Part shown: positions 51,093 through 60,066 of the stretch, one piece after another
Numbering within the stretch: the first letter of the stretch is position 1
Layout: each line of letters begins with the position of its first letter
Assembly (NCBI GenBank): GCA_905339235.1
Contig: CAJPFG010000015.1
Coordinates: 119,190-183,189 of the forward strand
From: Phycisphaerales bacterium
Lineage (GTDB): Bacteria > Planctomycetota > Phycisphaerae > Phycisphaerales > UBA1924
DNA length: 64,000 nt
Reading direction: 5' to 3'
Made by a program: the position numbers and the translations under genes
The notes under the pieces: model-generated
The model's input: the letters and a program-made list of their open reading frames with translations, nothing else
The model's database searches: none
Told to the model about the DNA's origin: nothing

Positions 51093-52228
51093 TCGCGGAA
51101 GACCGACACATCCCCGCCCCACGCCCCCGCGGGCCGGCTATCCGCCTGCCTCTGCCCCTCATCCAGCCCTGCGCGCCCGCCATCTCATCTCGCCCCCCTC
51201 CCGCTCCCGACTGGGTGCATGCCGGTCGCGTGATGCTCGACTCCCACGGCCGCGCCATCCGCGACCTCCGCCTCAGCCTCACCGACCGTTGCAACTTCCG
51301 CTGCGTCTACTGCATGGAGCCCGACGCCCGCTTCGCGCCGCACTCCGACCTTCTGACTCTCGATGAAATCACGCAGACGGTGCGGGTCGCCGCATCGCTG
51401 GGCGTCCGCAAAGTGCGCCTCACCGGCGGCGAACCGACGCTCCGGAGCGATCTCGGGTCGATCATCGCAGCAACTCGCAACGCCGCCCCCGTCGAACTCG
51501 CCATGATCACCAACGGCTCGATGCTCTCCCGGGAATCGCCGCGAAGTTGGAAGCAGGCCGGCCTCGACCGCATCACCATCAGCATCGACTCACTCAGGCC
51601 CGACCGCTTCGCCCGCATCACACGATCCACCGTCACGCCCGCGCAGGTTATCGCAGGCATCGAGCATTGCCTCGCAGAACGCCTTACCCCGCTCAAACTT
51701 AACGCCGTGCTCGTGCGAGGCTTCAACGACGATGAAGCCCCCGACCTCGCCGATCTGGCACGCCGTTACGACATCGAGATGCGATTCATCGAGTACATGC
51801 CCCTCGATTCCGCGCACGCCTGGGACGCCTCCCGAATGGTCCCCGCCGCCGAAACCCGCGCCCGCATCCAGGAACGCTTCCCGCTCCTCGAACGCGGCGA
51901 CGACGACCCCTCCAGCACCGCCCGCACCTTCCGCTTCGCCGACGGCGCGCCCGGCCGCGTCGGCTTCATCGCTCCCGTCACCAGCCCATTCTGCGGCGCG
52001 TGCAGCCGCCTCCGTCTCACCGCCGACGGCAAGGTGCGACCCTGCCTCTTCAGCACGCGCGAATGGGACCTCATGCCGCTCCTCCGCCCCGAATCCGCTC
52101 AACCCGCCACCGACGCACAACTCGCCGCCTTCCTCATCGACGCAACTTGGACCAAGCAGCGCGGCCACTCCATCACTTCCCCCCACTTCCAGCAGCCCGC
52201 ACGACCCATGTCCGCCATCGGCGGGTAG
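51089..52228 (+). CDS. moaA: GTP 3',8-cyclase MoaA
   Basis: Radical-SAM enzyme making the cyclic intermediate of molybdenum cofactor. 379 aa. The SAM 4Fe-4S cluster is CNFRCVYC (Cys68, Cys72, Cys75). A second cluster lies at the C-terminus (CGACSRLRL, then VRPC). LTGGEPTLRSD is the SAM site, and the protein ends with the GG required in the family. The first about 47 residues before VMLDSHGRAI are not conserved; a later ATG at 51233 is possible. It starts an operon-like run. Confidence 0.93.
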   Translation: MIAEDRHIPAPRPRGPAIRLPLPLIQPCAPAISSRPPPAPDWVHAGRVMLDSHGRAIRDLRLSLTDRCNFRCVYCMEPDARFAPHSDLLTLDEITQTVRVAASLGVRKVRLTGGEPTLRSDLGSIIAATRNAAPVELAMITNGSMLSRESPRSWKQAGLDRITISIDSLRPDRFARITRSTVTPAQVIAGIEHCLAERLTPLKLNAVLVRGFNDDEAPDLADLARRYDIEMRFIEYMPLDSAHAWDASRMVPAAETRARIQERFPLLERGDDDPSSTARTFRFADGAPGRVGFIAPVTSPFCGACSRLRLTADGKVRPCLFSTREWDLMPLLRPESAQPATDAQLAAFLIDATWTKQRGHSITSPHFQQPARPMSAIGG

Positions 52229-52230
52229 AC

Positions 52231-52977
52231 ATGCCCGACGATCCGCTCCCCATCCTCGCCGCTCTCTTCCTCCTCGTCGGCGCCCTCTACTCCTCCGTCG
52301 GCCACGCCGGCGCCTCCGGATACCTCGCCGTCATGGCCCTCCTCGGCATTCAGGCCGCGGTCATGCGGCCCACCGCGCTGGTCATCAACGTCGCCGTCGC
52401 GGCCATCGCCTTCGTCCAGTTCGCGCGGGCCGGCCACTTCCGCTGGCGGCTCTTCCTGCCCTTCGCCCTCACCTCCGTGCCCCTGGCCTTCCTCGGCGGA
52501 CGCATTCAACTCCCCGGCCACGCTCTCCATCCCGCCATCGGCGCCGTGCTTCTTTTCTCGACCGCATGGATGATCTGGACGGGGCTGCGCCCGCCCGCTT
52601 CTCTCGCGCCGCCGCGATCGCCGCCACTCGCCGCCGCGTTGCTCTGCGGCGGAATCCTCGGCCTGGTCGCCGGCCTCACCGGCACCGGCGGGGGCATCTT
52701 CCTCAGCCCTCTGCTGCTCATGCTCAACTGGGCCGATACCAGGCGCACCGCCGCCGTCTCTTCCCTCTTCATCCTCGTCAACTCGCTCGCCGGTCTCGCG
52801 GGCCTGGCCAGCGACGGCTGGACACCGCCACACGGCCTCACCTGGCTTGTCGCCGCCGCGGCGCTCGGCGGCTTGATCGGCTCGCAACTCGGCAGCCGCA
52901 TTCTCGACCAGCGCGCCCTGCGACTCCTGCTCGCCGTCGTTCTCGCCATCGCGGGCGCGAAACTCATTCTCAAGTAG
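52231..52977 (+). CDS. TauE/SafE-type membrane transporter
   Basis: 248 aa with about 7-8 helices. SSVGHAGASGYLAVMALLG near the start and GLTGTGGGIFLSPLLLMLNW in the middle are the two half-repeat signatures of the TauE/SafE family (sulfite/organosulfonate exporters). The start is 2 bases after moaA. It is the only transporter in the cofactor block, so export of a sulfur oxyanion or other anion linked to cofactor chemistry is possible but unproven. Confidence 0.85.
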   Translation: MPDDPLPILAALFLLVGALYSSVGHAGASGYLAVMALLGIQAAVMRPTALVINVAVAAIAFVQFARAGHFRWRLFLPFALTSVPLAFLGGRIQLPGHALHPAIGAVLLFSTAWMIWTGLRPPASLAPPRSPPLAAALLCGGILGLVAGLTGTGGGIFLSPLLLMLNWADTRRTAAVSSLFILVNSLAGLAGLASDGWTPPHGLTWLVAAAALGGLIGSQLGSRILDQRALRLLLAVVLAIAGAKLILK

Positions 52978-52980
52978 CCG

Positions 52981-53373
52981 CTACTTCCACACCGGAATCT
53001 TCCAGATCGGCACGTCGCGCTTCAGCCGGTCGATGAACTCCTCCACCGCCGCCAACGCCTCCGCCCGATGCGCCGCCGCCACCCACAACACGAAAGACAC
53101 CTCTCCAACCGCAACCCGCCCGCGCCCGTGAATCGCCGCGATCCCCCGCAGCCCGTGCCGCGCCGCAATCTCCCCCGCAAGTTCTTTCAGCCGCCGCTCC
53201 GCCATCGGGTCGTACGTCTGGTAGTCGAGCGCCACGATCTCGCGCTCTCCCTCCATCCTCCGAACTATCCCCTCAAACCGCACCGCCGCACCGATCCCTT
53301 CGCCGCGAGCAAACACTCCCGCCTCGCACGCCGGCGTGACCGCACCGCCCACGATTCGCGCCAGAACCGTCAT
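52981..53373 (-). CDS. moaE: Molybdopterin synthase catalytic subunit MoaE
   Basis: Converts cyclic pyranopterin to molybdopterin with MoaD thiocarboxylate. 130 aa. Signatures: AAVRFEGIVRRMEGEREIVA, LDYQTYDPMAERRLKELA, AIHGRGRVAVGEVSFVLWVA, and the end KRDVPIWKIPVWK (active-site Lys). Divergent from the moaA run and translated with moaD, whose stop overlaps its start by 4 bases. Confidence 0.93.
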   Translation of the reverse strand: MTVLARIVGGAVTPACEAGVFARGEGIGAAVRFEGIVRRMEGEREIVALDYQTYDPMAERRLKELAGEIAARHGLRGIAAIHGRGRVAVGEVSFVLWVAAAHRAEALAAVEEFIDRLKRDVPIWKIPVWK

Positions 53374-53621
53374 CCCCCACCTACCAGCGCGATGAGCGCA
53401 ACCTCGTCCCCCGCGACAATCCGCGTCTCCGCCGCCGCAAATGCCTGATTCACGGCCAGCCTCGCCCCGCCCAGCGCGAACCCCACGTCCGGGTGCTCCC
53501 GCGCCAGCGCCGCCAGCACTTCCCCCGCCGACGGCGATTCCCCATCCGCGAAACGCACCCGCAGCCGGTCGCTCCCCGCCGCGCTCGCCGCAGGCCCGAA
53601 TATCAGCACGTCGATCGTCAC
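53370..53621 (-). CDS. moaD: Molybdopterin synthase sulfur carrier MoaD
   Basis: 83-aa ubiquitin-fold carrier. VLIFGPAASAAGSDRLRVRF at the start, AVNQAFAAAETRIVAGDEVALI before the C-terminal VGGG; the terminal Gly-Gly is thiocarboxylated. No MoeB-type adenylase is in the window. It overlaps moaE by 4 bases and is divergent from moeA. Confidence 0.92.
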   Translation of the reverse strand: MTIDVLIFGPAASAAGSDRLRVRFADGESPSAGEVLAALAREHPDVGFALGGARLAVNQAFAAAETRIVAGDEVALIALVGGG

Positions 53622-53666
53622 CTTCCAAGTCTACCGTCCCGAGTGCGACGGCACGTGAGGGCAACC

Positions 53667-54893
53667 ATGGGATTCCGCGGCCAGGACTTCGCCTTCTCTT
53701 CCCCCGACGACGCCATCGCCGCCATGTCCGCACGCATCGGCCGCGCTTCATCCGAATCCATCCCCGCCGCCGCCGCAAGGGGCCGAATCCTCGCGCAAGA
53801 CATCGCCGCCGACCGCGACAGCCCCGCCTTCGACTACTCCGCGATGGACGGCTTCGCGGCCCGCGCCGCCGATGCAGGCGGCGAGGACCTGCCCGTGTGC
53901 GGCGAGTCACGCATCGGCAACCCTCCCCCGCACCTTCCCGAATCCCGAGCCGCCATCCGCGTTGCCACCGGTTCCGCCATCCCGCCCGGCGCCGACTGTG
54001 TCATCCGCCGCGAAGATGTCCGCGAAATCACCGACGGCCGCACCACCCGCATCGCATTCGAAGCCGCTCGCCCTCGCCCCGGCGACCACATCCGCCGCCG
54101 CGCCGAAAACGCTCGCTCCGGAGACATCCTTCTTGATCGCGGCACGGCAATCACCGCCCCCGCCCTCGGCGTGCTCGCATCCGTCGGCGTGATTGAGGTT
54201 CATCTCTTCCGCCGCGTCCGCGTCGCGCTCATCACCACGGGCGATGAGTTGGTCCCGCCCGACCACCCTCCCGGCCCTTTCGCCCTCCGCAACAGCAACG
54301 CCCCCGCCCTCACCGCCGCGCTCGCATCCCGCGCCTGGATCGAAATGCGCACGATCCGGCACGCGCGCGACGACGCCCCGACCGTAGCCGGCGCGCTTCG
54401 CGCGGCGCTCGAAGACGCCGACGCCGTCGTTCTCACCGGCGGCGTCTCGATGGGCCATCGTGATCCCGTACGCGATGCAGTCAACGACGCCGGCGCCGCA
54501 ATCATCTTCCACGGCCTGCCCCAGCGCCCCGGCAAACCGATGCTCGGCGCCGTCACCCCTTCCGGCCGCGCCGTCTTCGGCCTTCCCGGCAACCCCGTCT
54601 CCGCCCTGGTCACCTGCACCCGGCTCGTGCTCCCCGCGCTTTCGGCGTTCGCCGGCGCCACGTCTGTCGCCCCGGCCCCCCGTGTTCCGCTCGCCAATCC
54701 CGACGGCAAAGCGCTGGACCTCTGGTGGCACCGCCTCGTCCGCTTGAACGCCGCCGGCGAAGCCGAGTTGATCGACGGCCGCGGGTCCGGAGACCTCATC
54801 GCCGCGGGCCGTTCCGGCGGATTCATCGAAGTTCCCCCCCGCTCTCCCGCAACGGCACAATCGCTCTTCCACCATTACCCATGGCCGTCATAG
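53667..54893 (+). CDS. moeA: Molybdopterin molybdenumtransferase MoeA
   Basis: Inserts molybdate into adenylated molybdopterin. 408 aa. Signatures: DSPAFDYSAMDGFAARA near the start, AIRVATGSAIPPGADCVIRREDV, GVIEVHLFRRVRVALITTGDEL, ADAVVLTGGVSMGHRDPV and FGLPGNPVSALVTCTRLVLP. The ATG at 53667 is chosen; a GTG 12 bases upstream is in frame. It starts the plus-strand run moeA-moaC-mogA-mobA-fdhD. Confidence 0.93.
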   Translation: MGFRGQDFAFSSPDDAIAAMSARIGRASSESIPAAAARGRILAQDIAADRDSPAFDYSAMDGFAARAADAGGEDLPVCGESRIGNPPPHLPESRAAIRVATGSAIPPGADCVIRREDVREITDGRTTRIAFEAARPRPGDHIRRRAENARSGDILLDRGTAITAPALGVLASVGVIEVHLFRRVRVALITTGDELVPPDHPPGPFALRNSNAPALTAALASRAWIEMRTIRHARDDAPTVAGALRAALEDADAVVLTGGVSMGHRDPVRDAVNDAGAAIIFHGLPQRPGKPMLGAVTPSGRAVFGLPGNPVSALVTCTRLVLPALSAFAGATSVAPAPRVPLANPDGKALDLWWHRLVRLNAAGEAELIDGRGSGDLIAAGRSGGFIEVPPRSPATAQSLFHHYPWPS

Positions 54894-54915
54894 CCGCCGA
54901 TCCTCGCGTCCAATA

Positions 54916-55434
54916 ATGCAACCGAATATGCCCGATCAATCCTCCAACCCGCTCTCCCATCTCGCCGCCGACGGCCGCGCCCACATGGTCGATGTCGGCG
55001 AAAAGCCCGTCACGCAGCGCCGCGCCGTCGCCGAAGGATTCGTTCGCATCTCGGCAGAACTCGAAGCCCGCATCCGTGACGACGCCGTCGCCAAAGGATC
55101 CGTGCTCGAAGTAGCCCGCCTCGCGGGCATCCTGGGCGCCAAACGCACCGATTCGCTCATCCCTCTCTGTCACTCCGTCCCCCTCGACGCCGTTGAGGTC
55201 GTCGCCGACCTTCAACCCGGGCGCGTCCATCTGCTCGCGATGGTCCGCACCCACGCCCGCACCGGCGTCGAGATGGAAGCCCTCACCGCCGTCGCCATCG
55301 CCGCCCTCACCGTCATCGACATGGGCAAGAGCATCGACAAGTCCATGTCCATCGAGGGCCTTCGAGTCCTCGAAAAGCACGGCGGCCGCGCCGGCTCCTA
55401 CCTCGCCCCCGACCTCCCCGAAAGGCCGCGATGA
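54916..55434 (+). CDS. moaC: Cyclic pyranopterin monophosphate synthase MoaC
   Basis: 172 aa. Signatures: MVDVGEKPVTQRRAVAEG, KGSVLEVARLAGILGAKRTD, LIPLCHSVPLDAVEV (active His and Cys), THARTGVEMEALTAVAIAAL, and VIDMGKSIDKSMSIEGLRVL. With MoaA it makes cPMP. An ATG four codons on (54928) is also possible. The next gene overlaps its stop by 4 bases. Confidence 0.95.
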   Translation: MQPNMPDQSSNPLSHLAADGRAHMVDVGEKPVTQRRAVAEGFVRISAELEARIRDDAVAKGSVLEVARLAGILGAKRTDSLIPLCHSVPLDAVEVVADLQPGRVHLLAMVRTHARTGVEMEALTAVAIAALTVIDMGKSIDKSMSIEGLRVLEKHGGRAGSYLAPDLPERPR

Positions 55435-55988
55435 GCACCCCGCCCCTGCCCATCCGCGCCGCCGTGCTCACCGTCAGCGACCGCTGCTCGCGCGGCCAAG
55501 CCACCGACACCTCCGGCCCGGCGCTCTGCGAACTCCTGCGCACACGCCTGGGCGCCGAGATCTCCCACACCCGCTGCCTTCCCGACGAGGCCGATCAACT
55601 CTCCGCGATCTTCGTCGAGTGGTCCGACCCCGCCGCCGCGATCGACCTCATCGTCAGCACCGGCGGCACCGGCCTGGCCCCCCGCGACGTCACCCCGGAA
55701 GCCGCCAGGCGCGTCCTCGAGCGTGAGCACCCCGCCCTGATGGAACTCGCCCGCATCCGCTGCCTCGAAACGACGCCCCGCGCCTTTCTTTCGCGCGGCG
55801 TCGCCGGCACCATCGGCAGAACGCTCATCCTCACCCTCCCCGGCTCTCCCCGCGGCGCCACCGAGAACCTCGAAGCCATCCTCGACGTCCTGCCCCACGC
55901 GATCGAAACCCTCCGCGGCGAAGTGCAGGACGACGGCCGCCCCGACGCGGCCGCGCACACCGGCCGTGTCGTCACCCACAAGGACTAG
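55431..55988 (+). CDS. mogA: Molybdopterin adenylyltransferase MogA/MoaB
   Basis: Adenylates molybdopterin before metal insertion by MoeA. 185 aa. Signatures: AVLTVSDRCSRGQATDTSGP, DLIVSTGGTGLAPRDVTPEA, RGVAGTIGRTLILTLPGSPR and GATENLEAILDVLPHAIETL. It begins in the moaC stop (ATGA) and the mobA start follows its stop by 1 base. Confidence 0.93.
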   Translation: MSTPPLPIRAAVLTVSDRCSRGQATDTSGPALCELLRTRLGAEISHTRCLPDEADQLSAIFVEWSDPAAAIDLIVSTGGTGLAPRDVTPEAARRVLEREHPALMELARIRCLETTPRAFLSRGVAGTIGRTLILTLPGSPRGATENLEAILDVLPHAIETLRGEVQDDGRPDAAAHTGRVVTHKD

Positions 55989-55989
55989 C

Positions 55990-56571
55990 GTGAACCCCGC
56001 CATCCAACCCGTCGTGCTCGTCGGCGGCCGCGCCCGGCGCTTCGGACGCGACAAACTCCTCGAACCCTGGCGCGGCTCGATGGGCGGTTCACTCCTTGTG
56101 GACCAGCCGATCCTCGCGCTCCGCGCGGCCCTCAGCACTCCGGTCTGGCTCGTCGGCGATTGCTCCCGCGACGCCGCCTCCCGCGCCGACCGCCACGTGC
56201 CAGATCGCTACCCCGGCTCCGGCCCGCTCGGCGGAATCGTCGCCGCGCTCCAGGAATCCAACCGGGACATCTTCGTCGTACCCGGCGACCTTCCGGCCTT
56301 CTCAAGCGCCGCGGCCACGCATTTACTCCACGCCGCCCTCGCCGCGCCAAACGCCCCGGCAGTTCTCGCCCAATCCGAGCGCCCCGAACCCTGCTGCGGA
56401 ATCTACCGCCAGAGCGCCCTTGGTTCGCTTCTCGCCCGACTCGAGCGCCACGACCTCTCGCTCCGCCCCGCCGCGGAGGAAATCGGCGCGATCTGGGTGA
56501 GTCTTCCCCCCGCCGAACTCGTCAACGCCAACACACCCGAAGACCTCGACGCGCTACGCCCGCTTAAGTAG
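55990..56571 (+). CDS. mobA: Molybdenum cofactor guanylyltransferase MobA
   Basis: Makes the bis-guanylyl form of the cofactor used by formate dehydrogenases. 193 aa from a GTG. The start VVLVGGRARRFGRDKLLEPW is a slightly changed GGxSxRxGxDK site (Ala in place of Ser). FVVPGDLPAFSSAA has the acidic metal residue; later ERPEPCCGIYR and VNANTPEDLDAL. It is immediately followed by fdhD and precedes the dehydrogenase genes on the other strand. Confidence 0.9.
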   Translation: MNPAIQPVVLVGGRARRFGRDKLLEPWRGSMGGSLLVDQPILALRAALSTPVWLVGDCSRDAASRADRHVPDRYPGSGPLGGIVAALQESNRDIFVVPGDLPAFSSAAATHLLHAALAAPNAPAVLAQSERPEPCCGIYRQSALGSLLARLERHDLSLRPAAEEIGAIWVSLPPAELVNANTPEDLDALRPLK

Positions 56572-56581
56572 GATCGAACCG

Positions 56582-57421
56582 ATGGCCCGCGACACCCACA
56601 AGGTGGAAGTACACCGCTACCGCCGAGACAAGGGCCTGCTCCCCGCCGCCGACGATGTCGCCGCCGAGGAACCCCTCGAAATCCGCGTCGGCGGCCGAAG
56701 CGTCAGCATCACCATGCGCACGCCCGGCCACGACGAAGAACTCGCCAGCGGATTCCTGCTCAGCGAAGGCCTCATCCAGGATCGCGCCGACGTCGCGCAC
56801 GTCCACCGCTGCGACCAGTCCGATCACTCCGCGGTTGACGTGGTCGTCGCCTCGCGCGTCGCGGTGGACTTCGCGCGCCTCACACGCCACGTCTTCGCCT
56901 CGTCCAGTTGCGGAATCTGCGGCGCCGCCACCATCGACGCCGTGAGAAAGCACTGGCCCGCGGCCGCCAACGGCCCCGGCATCTCCGCGGACGTGCTGAT
57001 CTCTCTCCCCCAGCGGCTGCGCGACGTGCAGGCCGCCTTCGAACGCACCGGCGGCCTCCACGCCGCGGGCCTGTTCGAAGCCGGCGGCCGACTGGTGGTG
57101 GCGCGGGAGGACGTGGGCCGCCATAACGCGGTCGACAAAGTGCTCGGGCACGCCCTGCTCGCGGGGCTGACGCCGCTGAACTCGCACGTGCTCATGGTCA
57201 GCGGGCGGGCGTCGTTCGAGATCGTTCAGAAAGCGCTCGCCGCGGGGACGCCGATCGTCGCCGCGGTTTCCGCACCGTCCTCGCTGGCCGTGGAACTCGC
57301 GGAAGATTCCAACATCACCCTCGTTGGATTCCTGCGCGAAGATCGCTTCAACGTGTACACCCATCCTTCCCGCATCCGCACGACTCACGCGGGTGAGATC
57401 GACACCGCGACGACTTTGTAG
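56582..57421 (+). CDS. fdhD: Formate dehydrogenase sulfurtransferase FdhD
   Basis: Adds sulfur to the molybdenum site of formate dehydrogenase, using a Cys pair. 279 aa. Signatures: GHDEELASGFLLSEGLI, FASSSCGICGAATIDAV (Cys110, Cys113), REDVGRHNAVDKVLGHALL and SGRASFEIVQKALAAGTPIV. It ends by overlapping the 3' end of the formate dehydrogenase gene on the other strand by 37 bases. Confidence 0.95.
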   Translation: MARDTHKVEVHRYRRDKGLLPAADDVAAEEPLEIRVGGRSVSITMRTPGHDEELASGFLLSEGLIQDRADVAHVHRCDQSDHSAVDVVVASRVAVDFARLTRHVFASSSCGICGAATIDAVRKHWPAAANGPGISADVLISLPQRLRDVQAAFERTGGLHAAGLFEAGGRLVVAREDVGRHNAVDKVLGHALLAGLTPLNSHVLMVSGRASFEIVQKALAAGTPIVAAVSAPSSLAVELAEDSNITLVGFLREDRFNVYTHPSRIRTTHAGEIDTATTL

Positions 57422-60066
57422 TCCGGGCACTTGCTCATGGGGTCGGCGCACGGCCCCACCACGCGGTTGGTTTGCGTTTCCGGAAAATGGAACGTCAGAA
57501 ACGTCGTGCCGGGAAGCATGCGTCGCGTTACTCGCACCGCGGCCACCGCTTCGCCCCAGCGGCTGCGAATCCGCGCCGACGCGCCGTCCTCGATCCCCAA
57601 CCGCGCCGCGTCCTCCGGATGCACCTCCAGATAGTCCTTCCCGACAATCTCGCTGCTGGGAGTGCGCCGGGTCATCGTGCCCACGTTGTAATGGTCCAGC
57701 ACGCGCCCCGTGATCAGCACAACCGGGTGCGCCGCGTCGAGCGAATCCTGCGGCGGGCTGTACTCCACGCACGTGAGCATCGCCCTCCCGCGCACAAACC
57801 GTTCGGCGTGCACCGTGCGCGTGCCGGGGTGGTCGCGGGTCGGGCAGGGCCACTGAACGCCGTCGCCCTCGATCCGGTCGTACGACACGCCCCCGAAGAG
57901 GTCCGGAACGACCCGCGCGATTTCGTCCATCACCTCGGCCGGCCGCTGGTACTTCCACCCCGCGCCCATCGCCACGCCCATGTCGCGGATGACCTCCCAG
58001 TCCGCCCGCGCCTGGCCGGGCGGACGAACCGCCGGCCGCACGTGCTGGATCCGCCGCTCGCCGTTGGTGAACGTCCCCTCCTGCTCCAGCACGGCCGCGG
58101 CCGGAAAGACCACGTGCGCAAACTCCGTCGTCGGCGTTTGAAACAGTTCCTGCACGATCAGCAGTTCGAGGCTTCCCAGCGCACGGACGACGTGAGCCTG
58201 GTTCGGGTCGCTCTGCGCCACGTCCTCGCCCTGGATCCACATGGCCCGCAGCCCGCCGGCGACCGCGGCGTCGAACATCTCGGGGATCGTCTTGCCCGGT
58301 TCCGTCGGTGGGGCTTTGCCCCAGATCGCCGCAAGCCTTTCTCGCGCGATCGCGTCGTCGAGTTTCAGATAGCCCGTGAGCGCGTAGGGCTGCGAGCCCA
58401 TGTCGGCGTTGCCCTGCACGTTGTTCTGTCCGCGGAGCGGGAGCATGCCCGCCCCGATCTTGCCCAGCGACCCCGTGAGCAGCCCGAGGTTGCAATAGGC
58501 CATCACGCCGCCGACGCCCTGTGTCTGCTCCGAGAGACCCAGCCCGCTCACAAAGAGCCCCGGCCCGCCCCGCGCGATCGTGTGCGCCGCCAGGCGGATG
58601 CGGTCCTCGGGCACGCGTGTCAGCCGCGAGAGCGCCGCGAGCGACTGCGACGCCAGGAACGCGCGCAGTTCTTCGAACCCCTCGCAGCGCTGGGCGACGT
58701 ATTCCTCCGCGTGCATCCTCTCCTCGACGATCACCTTCGCCAGCGCGTTGAACAGCGCCACGTTGGTGCCCGGCCACAGTTGAAGATGGACATCCGCGTA
58801 CCGCGCCAATTCGATCTCGCGCGGGTCGATCACCACCAACCCCGCGCCCCGCAGAGCCGCCTGCTTGATCCTCGCCCCCACCACCGGGTGCGCCTCGGTC
58901 GGGTTGCTCCCCGCGACGACCAGCACGCTGGCCTCCTCAAGATCCGCGTACGACGCCGTCGCCGCGCCCGTGCCCGTGACCAGCCCCAGCGCAATCGCCG
59001 TGGACGAGTGACACACTCGGGCGCAGCAGTCCGTGTTGTTGGTGCCGATGACCGTGCGAAAGAGTTTCTGGAGCAGATAGGCCGCCTCGTTCGTGGACCG
59101 AGACGAAGTCAACGTTCCCAGCGCGTCCGGACCGTGCCGGTCCCGGATCTCCATCAGCCGGCGCGCCGCAAACCCGATCGCCTCGTCCCACGACGCCGGA
59201 CGCAGCGCCCCTCCGCCGTCGCGCAGCAGCGGCGTCGTCAATCGTTCCGGCGAGCGGTGATACGCGTGCGCGTACCGCCCCTTCACGCACAGGTGCGCCC
59301 GGTTCACCGCGGCGTCCTGCACCCCGCGCACCCGCAGCACCACATTCGAGGCCGCCTCCACGCGCACGCGGCATCCGACGCCGCAATACCCGCAGACTGA
59401 ATCGGCCGCGTGATCGTGCTTCGCGGCCACAAGCCGGTCCCGGTCAGTGATCGCGCCCGTCGGGCACTGGTCCACGCAGGCCCCGCAGGAGACGCAGTCG
59501 CTCTCGGCAAAGGTCTCGCCGGGGCCGAAGATCAGCCGCGTACGCCCGCCGCGCAACTCGACGCCGTACACAAACTGCCCCTGCACCTGCTCGCAGGTGT
59601 TGAGACATAACCGGCACGTGATGCACTTGTCGCGGTCGAACCGCATGTACGGGTGGCTCGCGTCAACCGTGCGCGGCGCCGCGTGATTGCCGAACGCGCC
59701 CTCGTCCGCGCCGTACTGCGCGAGCAATCGCTCGAAAGGCGAGCCATCCGCGCCCGCCCTGAACGTCCCCCGCGGCGTGCTCGAGAGCGTCAGTTCCAGC
59801 AGCGTGCGCCGCACGTCGATCAGCCGCGGCGTCGCCGTGCGAACGATCATTCCCGCCGCCGCCGGCGTGTGGCACGCGGCCTGCGGCCTCTGGCCCTCGA
59901 TCTCCACCAGGCACATCCGGCATCCGCCCTCGGGATGCTGCCCGTCGGCGTGGCAGAGCGTGGGAATCTCGATCCCCGCCCGCGCCGCCGCCGACAGGAT
60001 CGTCTCGCCCCGCAGTGCGGGCACCTGCCGACCGTCGATCGTTACCGTTCGCGGAGTCTCGCTCAT
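57385..60066 (-). CDS. fdhA: NAD-linked formate dehydrogenase catalytic subunit (NuoG-like)
   Basis: 893 aa. The N-terminus is a 2Fe-2S ferredoxin (IEIPTLCHADGQHPEGGCRM, then ACHTPAAAG). Two bacterial-ferredoxin clusters follow (CITCRLCLNTCEQ and CVSCGACVDQCP), then the molybdopterin oxidoreductase cluster CGYCGVGC. The metal ligand is a Cys in CCARVCHSSTAIALGL, not selenocysteine. The rest (GSNPTEAHPVVGARI, MWIQGEDVAQSDPN) is a bis-MGD dehydrogenase. It should oxidise formate to CO2 and pass electrons via the HoxF-type partner to NAD. It overlaps the upstream NuoEF-like gene by 4 bases. Confidence 0.9.
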   Translation of the reverse strand: MSETPRTVTIDGRQVPALRGETILSAAARAGIEIPTLCHADGQHPEGGCRMCLVEIEGQRPQAACHTPAAAGMIVRTATPRLIDVRRTLLELTLSSTPRGTFRAGADGSPFERLLAQYGADEGAFGNHAAPRTVDASHPYMRFDRDKCITCRLCLNTCEQVQGQFVYGVELRGGRTRLIFGPGETFAESDCVSCGACVDQCPTGAITDRDRLVAAKHDHAADSVCGYCGVGCRVRVEAASNVVLRVRGVQDAAVNRAHLCVKGRYAHAYHRSPERLTTPLLRDGGGALRPASWDEAIGFAARRLMEIRDRHGPDALGTLTSSRSTNEAAYLLQKLFRTVIGTNNTDCCARVCHSSTAIALGLVTGTGAATASYADLEEASVLVVAGSNPTEAHPVVGARIKQAALRGAGLVVIDPREIELARYADVHLQLWPGTNVALFNALAKVIVEERMHAEEYVAQRCEGFEELRAFLASQSLAALSRLTRVPEDRIRLAAHTIARGGPGLFVSGLGLSEQTQGVGGVMAYCNLGLLTGSLGKIGAGMLPLRGQNNVQGNADMGSQPYALTGYLKLDDAIARERLAAIWGKAPPTEPGKTIPEMFDAAVAGGLRAMWIQGEDVAQSDPNQAHVVRALGSLELLIVQELFQTPTTEFAHVVFPAAAVLEQEGTFTNGERRIQHVRPAVRPPGQARADWEVIRDMGVAMGAGWKYQRPAEVMDEIARVVPDLFGGVSYDRIEGDGVQWPCPTRDHPGTRTVHAERFVRGRAMLTCVEYSPPQDSLDAAHPVVLITGRVLDHYNVGTMTRRTPSSEIVGKDYLEVHPEDAARLGIEDGASARIRSRWGEAVAAVRVTRRMLPGTTFLTFHFPETQTNRVVGPCADPMSKCPDYKVVAVSISPA

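Noticed and set aside
57385..60066. Selenocysteine formate dehydrogenase
   Set aside because: The metal-ligand codon is Cys and no in-frame TGA is needed.
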